Source of the DNA: an uncultured Clostridia bacterium
Lineage (GTDB): Bacteria > Bacillota > Clostridia > Christensenellales > Pumilibacteraceae
Direction of reading: 5' to 3'
Length of the DNA stretch: 31,329 nt
Assembly: GCA_947086925.1 (NCBI GenBank)
Contig: CAMUAL010000020.1
Span: 1-31,329 of the forward strand
The position numbers were made by a program, and so were the translations under genes. Below the pieces are notes generated by a model. It made no database searches. It was not told where the DNA came from and worked only from the letters and a program-made list of their open reading frames with translations. Below are positions 1 to 7,710 of the stretch, in pieces (position 1 is the first letter of the stretch; every line of letters starts with the position of its first letter).

Positions 1-2
1 TT

Positions 3-77
3 AGGGGAGTGGCTCAACGGTAGAGTAGCGGTCTCCAAAACCGTAGGTTGCGTGTTCGAATCGCGTCTCCCCTGCCA
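3..77 (+). tRNA. tRNA-Trp (anticodon CCA)
   Basis: The sequence folds as a full cloverleaf. The 7-bp acceptor stem is 3-9 with 67-73, the discriminator base is G74, and CCA is encoded at 75-77. The anticodon arm has a 7-base loop at 33-39 with anticodon CCA at 35-37, which reads UGG (tryptophan). The T arm carries the usual GTTCGAATC-type loop around 54-62. No promoter is visible because the gene starts at the window edge. It is followed directly by a hairpin terminator. Confidence 0.96.
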
Positions 78-81
78 ACCC

Positions 82-116
82 AAAACACACTATATTAAGT
101 GTGTTTTTCTTTTTAT
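82..116 (+). terminator. Rho-independent terminator of tRNA-Trp
   Basis: A perfect 10-bp stem (82-91 with 98-107) with a 6-base loop is followed by a T-rich tail through about 116. A further copy of the left arm (138-146) could pair with the right arm instead; see findings. Confidence 0.85.
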
Positions 117-162
117 CACAACCGATAAAAAAATTTGAAACACACTTTTTGCTTCGAGATAA

Positions 163-192
163 ATTATATCATAATAAACATAATCGAGTCAA
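163..192 (-). promoter_or_regulatory. Candidate sigma-A promoter facing tRNA-Trp
   Basis: Read on the minus strand: TTGACT (192-187), an 18-base spacer, then TATAAT (168-163) preceded by TGA, an extended -10. Transcription would start near 156 and run leftwards, antisense to the tRNA terminator and tRNA-Trp. No minus-strand gene is visible to its left inside the window. The rest of 117-295 holds no gene I can support. Confidence 0.5.
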
Positions 193-295
193 AGAATTTG
201 CCGTGAGTTACCTAAATGACCGACAAGACTATAACCTTGTACAACTTTGTGCAATAGCTATTTTTATCGCCGTTATTTTATTTATTGCAATATAT

Positions 296-949
296 TTAAG
301 TTATATCGGATTCGATAAACGATTTTATGTTATCAAATAAAATTTTATGACCTTTATCGTTTGGGTGCAAACCGTCGGGCATAAATTCTGTTTTTTGCTT
401 TGTATCGGTCGGATTTATGGCTATTTTATCCCACAAATCCAAAACGGAAAACGAAAAATTTGCCGCATTTTCGCGTATCGCTTTAACGTAGTCAAATAAA
501 GTCCACTCTCCGTCTGCGCGCTTCGAGGATATATTTTCGCCTTCGCGGTGTAACGGCGTAAAAAATACGATTTTCGCTTCGGGATAGCGGCTTTTCAAAT
601 TTTCGGACAAAACATAAAGCGCGCCGTAAAAAGTATCGGGCGTTGTATCGCCGAGCTCACCCATCGGCGCGTCGCCGTGACCGAAATCGTTTGTACCTCC
701 GAACACGCAAATAACGTCCGCAGAGTCGGTCATACCGTTTACACGGCTGTAAAACGGATGCTCTATGTTCATGTCGAGCGGCTTTTGTTGATTTGCGATT
801 CTCGTTCCGCTTATGCCGTAATTAAGCACTCGTGCCTCGGAATAGGTCGCCGCAAACAATGCGACAAAGCATTTATCCGCCATGCTCGCACCACACCCTT
901 CGGTTATGCTGTCACCCAAAAAACAGATTGTTTTTCCTTGTAAGTCCAC
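296..949 (-). CDS. SGNH/GDSL-family hydrolase (esterase/lipase)
   Basis: The 217-residue protein has the family blocks in order. Block I is FLGDSITEG at about residues 10-18 with the nucleophilic serine. Block III is GGTND at about 84-88, whose Asn helps form the oxyanion hole. Block V is DGLHPND near 192-198 and supplies the catalytic Asp and His. The family hydrolyses esters of carbohydrates, lipids or acyl groups; the substrate cannot be read from sequence. There is no signal peptide or membrane segment, so it is probably cytoplasmic. Translation starts at GTG 949 with GGAG about nine bases upstream. The gene has its own strong promoter (993-1021) just after comEC, so it can be expressed alone. 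Confidence 0.85.
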   Translation of the reverse strand: MDLQGKTICFLGDSITEGCGASMADKCFVALFAATYSEARVLNYGISGTRIANQQKPLDMNIEHPFYSRVNGMTDSADVICVFGGTNDFGHGDAPMGELGDTTPDTFYGALYVLSENLKSRYPEAKIVFFTPLHREGENISSKRADGEWTLFDYVKAIRENAANFSFSVLDLWDKIAINPTDTKQKTEFMPDGLHPNDKGHKILFDNIKSFIESDIT

Positions 950-992
950 AGTCGTATCTCCGCGCTTTTAATTATCGAAACATTCTATCGAA

Positions 993-1021
993 ATTATATC
1001 AAACGGAACAACATTTTGCAA
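993..1021 (-). promoter_or_regulatory. Promoter of the GDSL hydrolase gene
   Basis: Minus strand: TTGCAA (1021-1016), a 17-base spacer, then TATAAT (998-993) preceded by TGA (extended -10). It lies between the comEC stop and the GTG start of the GDSL gene and predicts a start near 986. Confidence 0.7.
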
Positions 1022-1035
1022 GTTGTTTAAGGTTA

Positions 1036-3210
1036 TTACGCATTACTAGTTTTCAGAATTTCGCCTGTCGGCACTTTATATATGTAACCACCCGTTTCGG
1101 CAAGTCCGAACTGATACTTAGGCGTTTCACCCATATAGCCGCTCGGCATGTTTGTGAGATAAATTCTGTCGTAATATTCGTTTAAGTACATAAAACAGCG
1201 GATGATGGGTGCAGTATCGATTATTTCTGCGGGAAAGTCGGTATAACGCGCCGAATAACCTGCCGTCAATACCGATACCGAATCGTCAAAATCGTACTTG
1301 TATCCGACAAACTTGTCGTTGTTGTAAACCATCTTTACTTTCGGCGTATGCGATTCTTCGAAAACGTAAAATTTATTATAATTTCCGAGTGCCGCAAGTC
1401 CTTCTGAGGTTATATTGTCAATAGGACAAATTATTTTACCGACACTGTAATTGCAGACAAAATCTGCAAGTTTATTTCCCACATTTTCGGAAAGCGAGTT
1501 AATAACAATCATGTCTATTTTGCGTATATTGTTGCTTATCAGAACGGATTTGAGCGCGGCGGTATCTTTTAAATCGCCTATAACCGTAACGCCGTCGTCT
1601 ACAAAAACAGTGGTTACGTCGCCGTAGCCGTTTACGGGAATCACCGAACAATCGAGCTCGGAAGAATAATTGCGGGTAGCGATGCTCGGAACTGCCACCG
1701 CAACAGCGCACAGTGCAAACACGGTCACCGAAATTACGCGTTTGAATCTCGGCAACATGAAAAATCTGCTTGCCGCAAAATATGCGGGATAAAGCGCAAA
1801 CAGCCAAATGTCCGATTTTACGCAGACTGTTGCAAAGTGCATATTTCCGACAAAATTTATGACTATATCTGACAGAGCAAAACCGCTCGCGCAGATTCTA
1901 AACGGCACGCTTAGATTGAAAATAAACGATACGGGCGCAACAATCAGAATCGCAGCAAAAGTAACGGTTAAAAGCGGAATAAGCAAAATATTTACTATTA
2001 TAGAATAAGTTTGAACGGCTCCGAAAAAATACACCGATATCGGCAAAACTCCTATATGTACCGAAAGAGTAGCCGATAACGGAACGGATAAAAATTTCGG
2101 AATGTGAATCTTACGTAAATACTTATTAAAGGTTCGGGCAAACAACACAAGCCCGAACACAGCGGAAAAGCTCATTGCAAATCCGACCTCGAAAAGTATA
2201 AAAGGTTCTGCCGCTACCATAAGCGCAAATGCAAACGAGAGTGTGCTAAGCGCATCCTTTTGCATGCCTGTTGCCATTGCAAACAGACCTATGACACACA
2301 TAACAGAGGCTCTTATAACCGACGGGCTCATGCCTGTAAACACACAGTACAAAATAAGCAAAGCCGTAATTATACCCAACGCGACAAATTTGTGCACCCG
2401 CAACTTTTTAAGTATAAAGCTTATTACGGCTACTATAATCCCCACATGCAAACCCGAAACCGCAAGCACGTGACCGATACCGGCGATTGTGTACAGCCGA
2501 GTCGTTGTTTCATCGAGCTCGCTTTTGTCACCCGTGAGCATACAGTATGCAATCGAGCCGTACTTATAGCCGCAATCAAGCCGCAGTTTTGTATAAAGAG
2601 CGGCGCGCACGGACGATAAGAAATCCGCTTTGCCCGCACTGTAAGTAATGCCGCTTTGCGACACATAAAGATTATAGCGTATGTTTTTACGGTAAGCGGT
2701 TCCGTTCACTTTTCCGCCGGAAATAAGTTCTACTTTGTACAAATCGCCTGACGCCGTAACAGTATATCCCGGTAACAGTTCATCGAAAGCTATATTCTCG
2801 GACCCGAAAACAAGTTTGATTTTGCCGCGGATTTTTTCGCCGTTTACCGTTGCGTTACTTACCGTAACACCGAGTATTATGCCGTTGTCGTCTATTACGC
2901 TATTGACGTTGCCGATAACGGTATATTCTATATCGGATTCGGGTACGACTGTATGAAACGTACTCAAAGTTACGGCAAACGAAACCGCCGTAACTGCCGC
3001 TAAACCACAACTTACCGCAAATGCCGCAAACAACTTTAAATAATTCTTGCATTTTGCGAAAACCGACAAACCTATTATCAATAACATAAATACGATTGCC
3101 GACGATATCCCCGCAAAAAGATTTACGTTTGTCAGACAAAGAATCAATATAAAGCATATTTCGCTTACGGCGGCAACAAGCATGATGCGCAAATTTACTA
3201 TGCGTCTCAT
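1036..3210 (-). CDS. comEC: ComEC/Rec2-like DNA-uptake channel protein
   Basis: This 724-residue polytopic membrane protein has the ComEC layout. Hydrophobic helices lie within the first 85 residues, followed by an extracellular DUF4131/OB-like region (about 90-200). The Competence domain follows, with TGDK at 226 and the signature GIGHVLAVSGLH at 244-255, then many membrane helices to about 500. The last ~200 residues sit where the metallo-beta-lactamase-like nuclease domain normally is. The metal motif is gone there: GYGD replaces GQGD, and INSLSENVG stands where TH-x-D-x-DH-x-GG is expected. The family carries single-stranded DNA across the membrane during transformation. The ATG start has an excellent GGAGGAGG site, and a promoter lies at 3247-3276. 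No comEA is adjacent. Confidence 0.88.
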   Translation of the reverse strand: MRRIVNLRIMLVAAVSEICFILILCLTNVNLFAGISSAIVFMLLIIGLSVFAKCKNYLKLFAAFAVSCGLAAVTAVSFAVTLSTFHTVVPESDIEYTVIGNVNSVIDDNGIILGVTVSNATVNGEKIRGKIKLVFGSENIAFDELLPGYTVTASGDLYKVELISGGKVNGTAYRKNIRYNLYVSQSGITYSAGKADFLSSVRAALYTKLRLDCGYKYGSIAYCMLTGDKSELDETTTRLYTIAGIGHVLAVSGLHVGIIVAVISFILKKLRVHKFVALGIITALLILYCVFTGMSPSVIRASVMCVIGLFAMATGMQKDALSTLSFAFALMVAAEPFILFEVGFAMSFSAVFGLVLFARTFNKYLRKIHIPKFLSVPLSATLSVHIGVLPISVYFFGAVQTYSIIVNILLIPLLTVTFAAILIVAPVSFIFNLSVPFRICASGFALSDIVINFVGNMHFATVCVKSDIWLFALYPAYFAASRFFMLPRFKRVISVTVFALCAVAVAVPSIATRNYSSELDCSVIPVNGYGDVTTVFVDDGVTVIGDLKDTAALKSVLISNNIRKIDMIVINSLSENVGNKLADFVCNYSVGKIICPIDNITSEGLAALGNYNKFYVFEESHTPKVKMVYNNDKFVGYKYDFDDSVSVLTAGYSARYTDFPAEIIDTAPIIRCFMYLNEYYDRIYLTNMPSGYMGETPKYQFGLAETGGYIYKVPTGEILKTSNA

Positions 3211-3246
3211 TCAGCCTCCTCCGCATTTATAAAAACTCATACAATT

Positions 3247-3276
3247 ATTGTAAATCCGCGGAGCTTAGTTTGTCAA
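3247..3276 (-). promoter_or_regulatory. Promoter of comEC
   Basis: Minus strand: consensus -35 TTGACA (3276-3271), an 18-base spacer, and TACAAT (3252-3247). It lies 37 bases upstream of the comEC ATG. The Spo0A-like gene ends just upstream with no terminator between them, so read-through is also possible. Confidence 0.65.
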
Positions 3277-3293
3277 CTTATACGCCCATTGAA

Positions 3294-3659
3294 TCAAAAG
3301 GTAATAACGTCACTTTCGTAATATACTTCCAAATAATGCACCATGTACGATATAAATTCCGAAAGCATAGGTGCGGTATCTATAATGTTCAATTTATAAA
3401 GTAAGTTTAAGCCGACAAGTCCGGTAAGATTGTATGCGCGAATAATAGCAAAACGCATACTCCGTTCTACGGCCGACGCCGTTGTTCCGTGGTTTTCACC
3501 TACCAAAGCATACAATTTACACATTGCAATATCCTTAGGACGATATTCTAGTTCGGTCATAATCGCCGTTGTGAGATACCCGTAGCCGCTTGTTTTCGGC
3601 GCGATACCAACATAGATAAGCAGTTTTTGCACAGTAGTTTTGCTGATTTGTTTTTCCAT
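3294..3659 (-). CDS. Stand-alone Spo0A C-terminal-type DNA-binding protein
   Basis: The 121-residue protein aligns over most of its length with the Spo0A effector domain. It has GYGYLTTAI (residues 25-33), then the helix-turn-helix with GTTASAVERSMRFAI at 58-72 (Bacillus Spo0A has NTTASRVERAIRHAI), and the late motif SEFI at 100-103. There is no receiver domain, so it cannot be phosphorylated like true Spo0A. It probably binds DNA constitutively or is controlled by its own level. In the recognition helix an Ala replaces the Arg of SRVER. I chose ATG 3659 because AGGAGGA lies at 3674-3680, 14 bases upstream; the longer TTG frame from 3704 has no ribosome site. Its targets are unknown; comEC lies directly downstream. 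Confidence 0.8.
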   Translation of the reverse strand: MEKQISKTTVQKLLIYVGIAPKTSGYGYLTTAIMTELEYRPKDIAMCKLYALVGENHGTTASAVERSMRFAIIRAYNLTGLVGLNLLYKLNIIDTAPMLSEFISYMVHYLEVYYESDVITF

Positions 3660-3694
3660 AGTAGTTGTTGATGTCCTCCTAATGACGTAATACA

Positions 3695-3724
3695 ATATTA
3701 ACAAATAACTATGTTAAATGTAAA
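3695..3724 (-). promoter_or_regulatory. Candidate promoter of the Spo0A-C gene with internal palindrome
   Basis: Minus strand: TTTACA (3724-3719), an 18-base spacer, and TAATAT (3700-3695). A TTAACA-N8-TGTTAA inverted repeat (3698-3703 / 3712-3717) occupies the spacer and touches the -10, as an operator would. The -10 is imperfect, so the promoter call is moderate. Confidence 0.4.
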
Positions 3725-3814
3725 TATTTTACAGTATTTCGTTTTTCACTATTTAGCACCGTTTTTTAACATTTTTTGTCATTTTTCTTCGTTTTGCACT
3801 TTTTTTGCAGCCAT

Positions 3815-3842
3815 AAAAAAAAGGAACGTGTAATCACGCTCC
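3815..3842 (-). terminator. Terminator of the histidine operon
   Basis: On the minus strand, GGAGCGTG and CACGTTCC (3842-3835 and 3830-3823) form an 8-bp stem with one G-U pair and a 4-base loop, followed by eight U residues (3822-3815). It lies 26 bases after the hisIE stop. Confidence 0.85.
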
Positions 3843-3867
3843 TAAAACGTACTATGTTTGACATTAC

Positions 3868-4494
3868 TCAGTAATTTCTTTTTCGCTCCGACTCACTGCG
3901 TTCAACGAGTACCGACAAAACGTCGGCTAAACTTATACCGCGGTCGTTCATAAGAACAAGCGTATGATAATACAAATCGGCAAGCTCGCAAGCCAACTCG
4001 TGCTTATCGCCTTTCATAGCGGCTATAATACTTTCCGAAGCTTCTTCGCCGATTTTCTTGCAAATCTTTTCGACGCCCTTATCAAGAAGATAATTTGTAT
4101 ACGACCCCTGCTCGGGATTTTGTCTGCGCAACTCGATAACTTCGGCATCTTTAAAAAGCACCGACACATTAGGCATTTGCTCGAACTTTTTAAGTGAAGT
4201 ATAAAAACAACTTCTGTTGCCCGTATGACATGCGGCTCCCGTCTGAATTACACGCAACAAAATACAGTCGAAGTCACAATCGGTTAATACCTCTATTACT
4301 TTTTGAAAATGCCCGCTCGTCTCACCTTTAAGCCAAAGTTTTTGTCTACTACGACTGTAATAGTATGCTTTTCCCGTTTGTAAAGTCTTATTTAAAGCTT
4401 CCTCGTTCATATAAGCCTGCATAAGAACTTCATTGGAAACGGCATCGGTTACAACGACGGGTACAAGTCCGTCGGAATTATATTTTATATTCAT
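3868..4494 (-). CDS. hisIE: Bifunctional phosphoribosyl-AMP cyclohydrolase / phosphoribosyl-ATP pyrophosphatase
   Basis: This HisI-HisE fusion of 208 residues catalyses the second and third steps of histidine synthesis: PR-ATP to PR-AMP, then ring opening. The HisI part (about 1-110) carries the metal-binding stretch DCDFDCILLRV followed by ACHTGNRSCFY. The HisE part (about 120-208) has KKIGEEASE and ELADLYYH, the MazG-like acidic residues that bind magnesium. A GTG at 4503 is in frame, but it overlaps the ribosome site. ATG 4494 has AAAGGAG eight bases upstream and is chosen. It starts 5 bases after the hisA stop and is the last gene of the operon, directly before the terminator. Confidence 0.95.
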   Translation of the reverse strand: MNIKYNSDGLVPVVVTDAVSNEVLMQAYMNEEALNKTLQTGKAYYYSRSRQKLWLKGETSGHFQKVIEVLTDCDFDCILLRVIQTGAACHTGNRSCFYTSLKKFEQMPNVSVLFKDAEVIELRRQNPEQGSYTNYLLDKGVEKICKKIGEEASESIIAAMKGDKHELACELADLYYHTLVLMNDRGISLADVLSVLVERSESERKRNY

Positions 4495-4499
4495 TTCGG

Positions 4500-5219
4500 T
4501 CACTCCTTTGCGATTTTGAGCGCATCTTGCAAATTTACGGTGTTCTCATATAACGCCCGCCCGAGTATTGCACCGTAAACTTTCTCACGACGCAAAGCAC
4601 GTATATCGTCAACCGAACTCACTCCGCCGCTTGCGATTATGTTAAGTCCGGTATCTACCGCCATCTCTTTGCAACCGCTCACGTTTACGCCAGATAGCGC
4701 ACCGTCCTTCGTTATATCGGTGTAAACCGCATACCTTACACCGATATTGTGCATAGCACGTCCCAAATCCGCCGGCATTATATTCGAATCGGTCAACCAT
4801 CCGTTGGTAGCAACCTTACCGCTTTTCACATCGATTCCGCATACAATGCGCTCACCGCCAAACTCTTTGATAGCAGCGCATACCGTTTCCGGATTATCGC
4901 AACAAACAGTGCCGAGTATCACACGCGACACTCCCATTGATAATTTGTGTTCTATGTCAGACATAGTGCGTATACCACCGCCAATTTGGACGGGTATATT
5001 AACATTTAAAAGCAATTCTTTTATAATATCTTCGTTAATATCGCACGTTCCGCTCGCCGCCGCATCCAAATCGACAATATGCAGATACTCGGCTCCGCAC
5101 TCCGCCCACCTACGCGCCATCGAAACAGGATTGCCGTATTCGGTTACTTTGCTATAATCGCCATATAATAAGCGAACGCATTTGCCGTTCAATATGTCTA
5201 TTGCCGGAAAAAGTATCAT
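4500..5219 (-). CDS. hisA: ProFAR isomerase, HisA
   Basis: HisA converts ProFAR to PRFAR by an Amadori rearrangement. The 239-residue length is normal for this (beta/alpha)8 barrel. The first catalytic Asp lies in PAIDILNGKCVRL near residue 8, and the second in GIDVKSGKVATNGW near 130. Phosphate-binding IGGGIR (about 78-83) and IASGGVS (about 195-201) are present. The start overlaps the hisB stop as ATGA, showing translational coupling. The usual neighbours hisH (before) and hisF (after) are missing, although the protein itself looks like HisA, not HisF. Confidence 0.95.
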   Translation of the reverse strand: MILFPAIDILNGKCVRLLYGDYSKVTEYGNPVSMARRWAECGAEYLHIVDLDAAASGTCDINEDIIKELLLNVNIPVQIGGGIRTMSDIEHKLSMGVSRVILGTVCCDNPETVCAAIKEFGGERIVCGIDVKSGKVATNGWLTDSNIMPADLGRAMHNIGVRYAVYTDITKDGALSGVNVSGCKEMAVDTGLNIIASGGVSSVDDIRALRREKVYGAILGRALYENTVNLQDALKIAKE

Positions 5220-5797
5220 TCGATAACCCCTTTACTGCTTGGCACGCTTTTTCCGATTGCTTTTACGGCATCGCCGAGAGCGTGCGCAAACGATTTAAAC
5301 ACAGCCTCAGCCATATGGTGAAGATTTCCGCCGTATAATATTTCGGTGTGTAAAGTAATCATTCCGTAAGAACACACCGCTCGCAAAAATTCTTCCGTAA
5401 GCTCAACATCGAAATCACCGGTTTTGCCGTGCATTCCGTCGGCTTTACAAACAAAGCACGGACGCCCGCTGATATCGATAACACTGCGTGCAAGCGTTTC
5501 GTCCATGGGTATATAAGATACGGCATAGCGTTGTATCCCCTTTTTATCGCCCAAAAGCTCGTGCAAAAGCTTTCCCATTACTATCCCGACGTCTTCCACG
5601 GTATGGTGTCCATCAACCTTCAAATCCCCCTTAACGCAAACATCAAGGTCGATTCCCGAATGACACGAAAACAATTCAAGCATGTGATTGAAAAATCCTA
5701 TACCTGTATCTACCGAATATTTACCGCTCCCGTCAAGATTCATTTTCAGTCGTATTTCGGTTTCGTTTGTCTTTCTTTCGGCTTCTCCCGCTCTCAT
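5216..5797 (-). CDS. hisB: Imidazoleglycerol-phosphate dehydratase
   Basis: HisB dehydrates imidazole glycerol phosphate to imidazole acetol phosphate. The 193-residue single-function form shows the manganese-binding histidine motifs: GFFNHMLELFSCH near residues 33-45, DGHHTVEDVGI near 62-72, and GNLHHMAEAVFKSFAHAL toward the C-terminus. An in-frame ATG at 5815 would overlap hisD and has no good ribosome site. ATG 5797 has AAGGAG eight bases upstream and lies two bases after the hisD stop, so I chose it. The stop overlaps the hisA start. Confidence 0.95.
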   Translation of the reverse strand: MRAGEAERKTNETEIRLKMNLDGSGKYSVDTGIGFFNHMLELFSCHSGIDLDVCVKGDLKVDGHHTVEDVGIVMGKLLHELLGDKKGIQRYAVSYIPMDETLARSVIDISGRPCFVCKADGMHGKTGDFDVELTEEFLRAVCSYGMITLHTEILYGGNLHHMAEAVFKSFAHALGDAVKAIGKSVPSSKGVIE

Positions 5798-5799
5798 TT

Positions 5800-7074
5800 T
5801 TACTCCTTTTCGCATCTTACGCGTATAGAATTTGCATGCGCCCTCAGCCCCTCGGATTCGGCTAACGCGATTATGTCTCTCGCCGACTCGGCAAGCGACT
5901 GCTCATCGTATTGAATAACGCTGATTTTTTTAACATAGTTGTCAACGCCCAAAGCCGAACAAAATCTTGCGGTTCCCGACGTAGGCAAAACGTGATTTGT
6001 ACCTGCATAATAATCTCCGAGCGGCTCGGGAGAATAATGCCCCATGAACACCGCGCCCGCATTAACAATATCTTTAAGCAAGCTTTGCGGATTCTTAACG
6101 CACAGTTCGAGATGTTCCGGTGCGATTTTATTTGCCACGCATACGCCCTCGGCAATATTCTTAACCAAAACTATCGTTCCGTAATTTTCTATCGATTTAC
6201 CGGCTATATCCGCCTTAGGCAGCAACGCGATTTGCTCGTTCAATTCGCGCTGTACGGCTTTTGCCAAACTTTCGCTGTCGGTTACGAGCACACTCATTGC
6301 AAGCTCGTCGTGCTCGGCTTGTGACAGCAAGTCGGCGGCAACGTAACGCGCATTCGCCGATTCATCGGCTATTATCAGAATTTCGCTGGGACCCGCTATC
6401 ATATCTATTCCCGCATTGCCGTAAATCTCACGTTTTGCAAGCGCAACGTAAATATTGCCGGGTCCGCTAATCACGCTAACCTTAGGTACAGATTTCGTTC
6501 CATATGCCATTGCGGCTATTGCCTGCGCGCCGCCGATTTTATAAATCTTATTTATTCCGCACTCTGCCGCCGCAACAAGCGTCAGCGGATTAAGCCCGTT
6601 TCCCGCAGGAGTCGCCATTATTATTTCGGGAACTTTTGCTACCACAGCAGGCAATGCGCACATAAGCACCGAACTCGGATAGGAAGCTTTTCCGCCCGGA
6701 ACATACAGCCCCGCCCGCTCAACGGGTCGATACATTATACCCGTTGTTTTTCCGCTGTCGGTTACTATGTTATCTTCACGTATTTGCCTGCGATGAAAAT
6801 CGAGTATATTCTTTTTAGCTCCGCGCAAAGCCCTCAATGTTGCCGAATCAATCCGACTGTACGCAGATTCGATTTCGCGTTTTGTTACGGTAAGCGAGCC
6901 GGAATCAAGTTTCACGTTATCGAACTTTTGAGTATATTCGAACAACGCTTCGTCACCGCGAACACGCACATCCTTTAAAATCCCGGTTACGGTTTCTCGC
7001 ACGCTTTCCATATCAAGTTGACTGCGCCCGTAAATGCGAGACAAATCTCCGTCGCTTTTCAAAACAGGAATCAT
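5800..7074 (-). CDS. hisD: Histidinol dehydrogenase
   Basis: HisD is the zinc enzyme for the last two steps, oxidising L-histidinol to L-histidine with two NAD+. The 424 residues match the family length. Visible signatures are GPGNIYVALAKREIYG and IDMIAGPSEI (about 200-230), the catalytic/zinc stretch QAEHDELA (about 252-259), and the zinc ligands near APEHLEL and in GTNHVLPTSG. The start overlaps the hisG stop (ATGA). It is a typical member of the operon. Confidence 0.97.
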   Translation of the reverse strand: MIPVLKSDGDLSRIYGRSQLDMESVRETVTGILKDVRVRGDEALFEYTQKFDNVKLDSGSLTVTKREIESAYSRIDSATLRALRGAKKNILDFHRRQIREDNIVTDSGKTTGIMYRPVERAGLYVPGGKASYPSSVLMCALPAVVAKVPEIIMATPAGNGLNPLTLVAAAECGINKIYKIGGAQAIAAMAYGTKSVPKVSVISGPGNIYVALAKREIYGNAGIDMIAGPSEILIIADESANARYVAADLLSQAEHDELAMSVLVTDSESLAKAVQRELNEQIALLPKADIAGKSIENYGTIVLVKNIAEGVCVANKIAPEHLELCVKNPQSLLKDIVNAGAVFMGHYSPEPLGDYYAGTNHVLPTSGTARFCSALGVDNYVKKISVIQYDEQSLAESARDIIALAESEGLRAHANSIRVRCEKE

Positions 7075-7709
7075 TTATCGTCTCCTATAACCCGTGATAT
7101 ACCGTTTATCAGCGGCATAATTTCGTCCTTCTTCATTTTAAGCGATATTTTGTTTACGACAAGCCGCGCCGACAACTTGCATATTTCTTCCAATACCACA
7201 AGTCCGTTAGCTTCCAAAGTCTTACCGCTTTCCACTATATCGACTATAACATCCGTAAGTCCCACAATAGGCCCCAACTCGACAGAACCCGTAAGTTTTA
7301 CAATATCAACATCTATATTATGCGAGGCATAGTACTCTTTTGTTATGTTAATATACTTACTTGCAACGCGAAGTTTATTATGAGTGACGCTCTCTGTTCT
7401 GTTCTCGAATCCGGCAACGCACATACGACATGCGCCGAATTTAAGATCGAGCATTTCGTATACGTCCTTACATTCTTCCAAAAGAGTATCTTTACCCACA
7501 ACTCCCAAATCCGCAACTCCGCGCTCTATATACGTAGGAACATCCGCAGGTTTAACGAATATGAATTTATATTTATTATCGGCGTCGGAAAGCACCAACT
7601 TGCGAGTTTCGGCTTTCAGCGGCGCGCAGTTTATTCCGCACTTTTCCAAAAGTTCTATCGTACGTTCGGCAAGACGCCCTTTTGCCAAAGCTATGGTCAA
7701 CTTCTGCAT
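7071..7709 (-). CDS. hisG: ATP phosphoribosyltransferase, short form (HisGS)
   Basis: HisG makes the first committed step, joining ATP and PRPP. At 212 residues it is the short form that lacks the C-terminal histidine-binding domain and needs HisZ for activity and feedback inhibition; hisZ lies directly upstream. Motifs include LAKGRL at the N-terminus, DLGVVGKDTL near 67-76, and the PRPP-binding region ELGPIVGLTDVIVDIVESG near 145-163. ATG 7709 follows the hisZ stop by one base, with AAGGTG just upstream. Confidence 0.96.
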   Translation of the reverse strand: MQKLTIALAKGRLAERTIELLEKCGINCAPLKAETRKLVLSDADNKYKFIFVKPADVPTYIERGVADLGVVGKDTLLEECKDVYEMLDLKFGACRMCVAGFENRTESVTHNKLRVASKYINITKEYYASHNIDVDIVKLTGSVELGPIVGLTDVIVDIVESGKTLEANGLVVLEEICKLSARLVVNKISLKMKKDEIMPLINGISRVIGDDK

Positions 7710-7710
7710 A

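Noticed and set aside
101..340. 79-residue plus-strand open frame with one hydrophobic stretch
   Set aside because: It begins inside the tRNA terminator, has no ribosome site, overlaps the GDSL gene end, and its composition is that of AT-rich noncoding DNA.
1008..1028. Hairpin AACAAC ... GTTGTT after comEC
   Set aside because: The stem is short and no U tract follows on the minus strand. The segment is better explained as the -35 region of the GDSL promoter.
3705..3815. 0A boxes upstream of the Spo0A-C gene
   Set aside because: TGACAAA-type matches occur, but none fits the TGNCGAA core, and the region is so A/T-rich that weak matches mean little.
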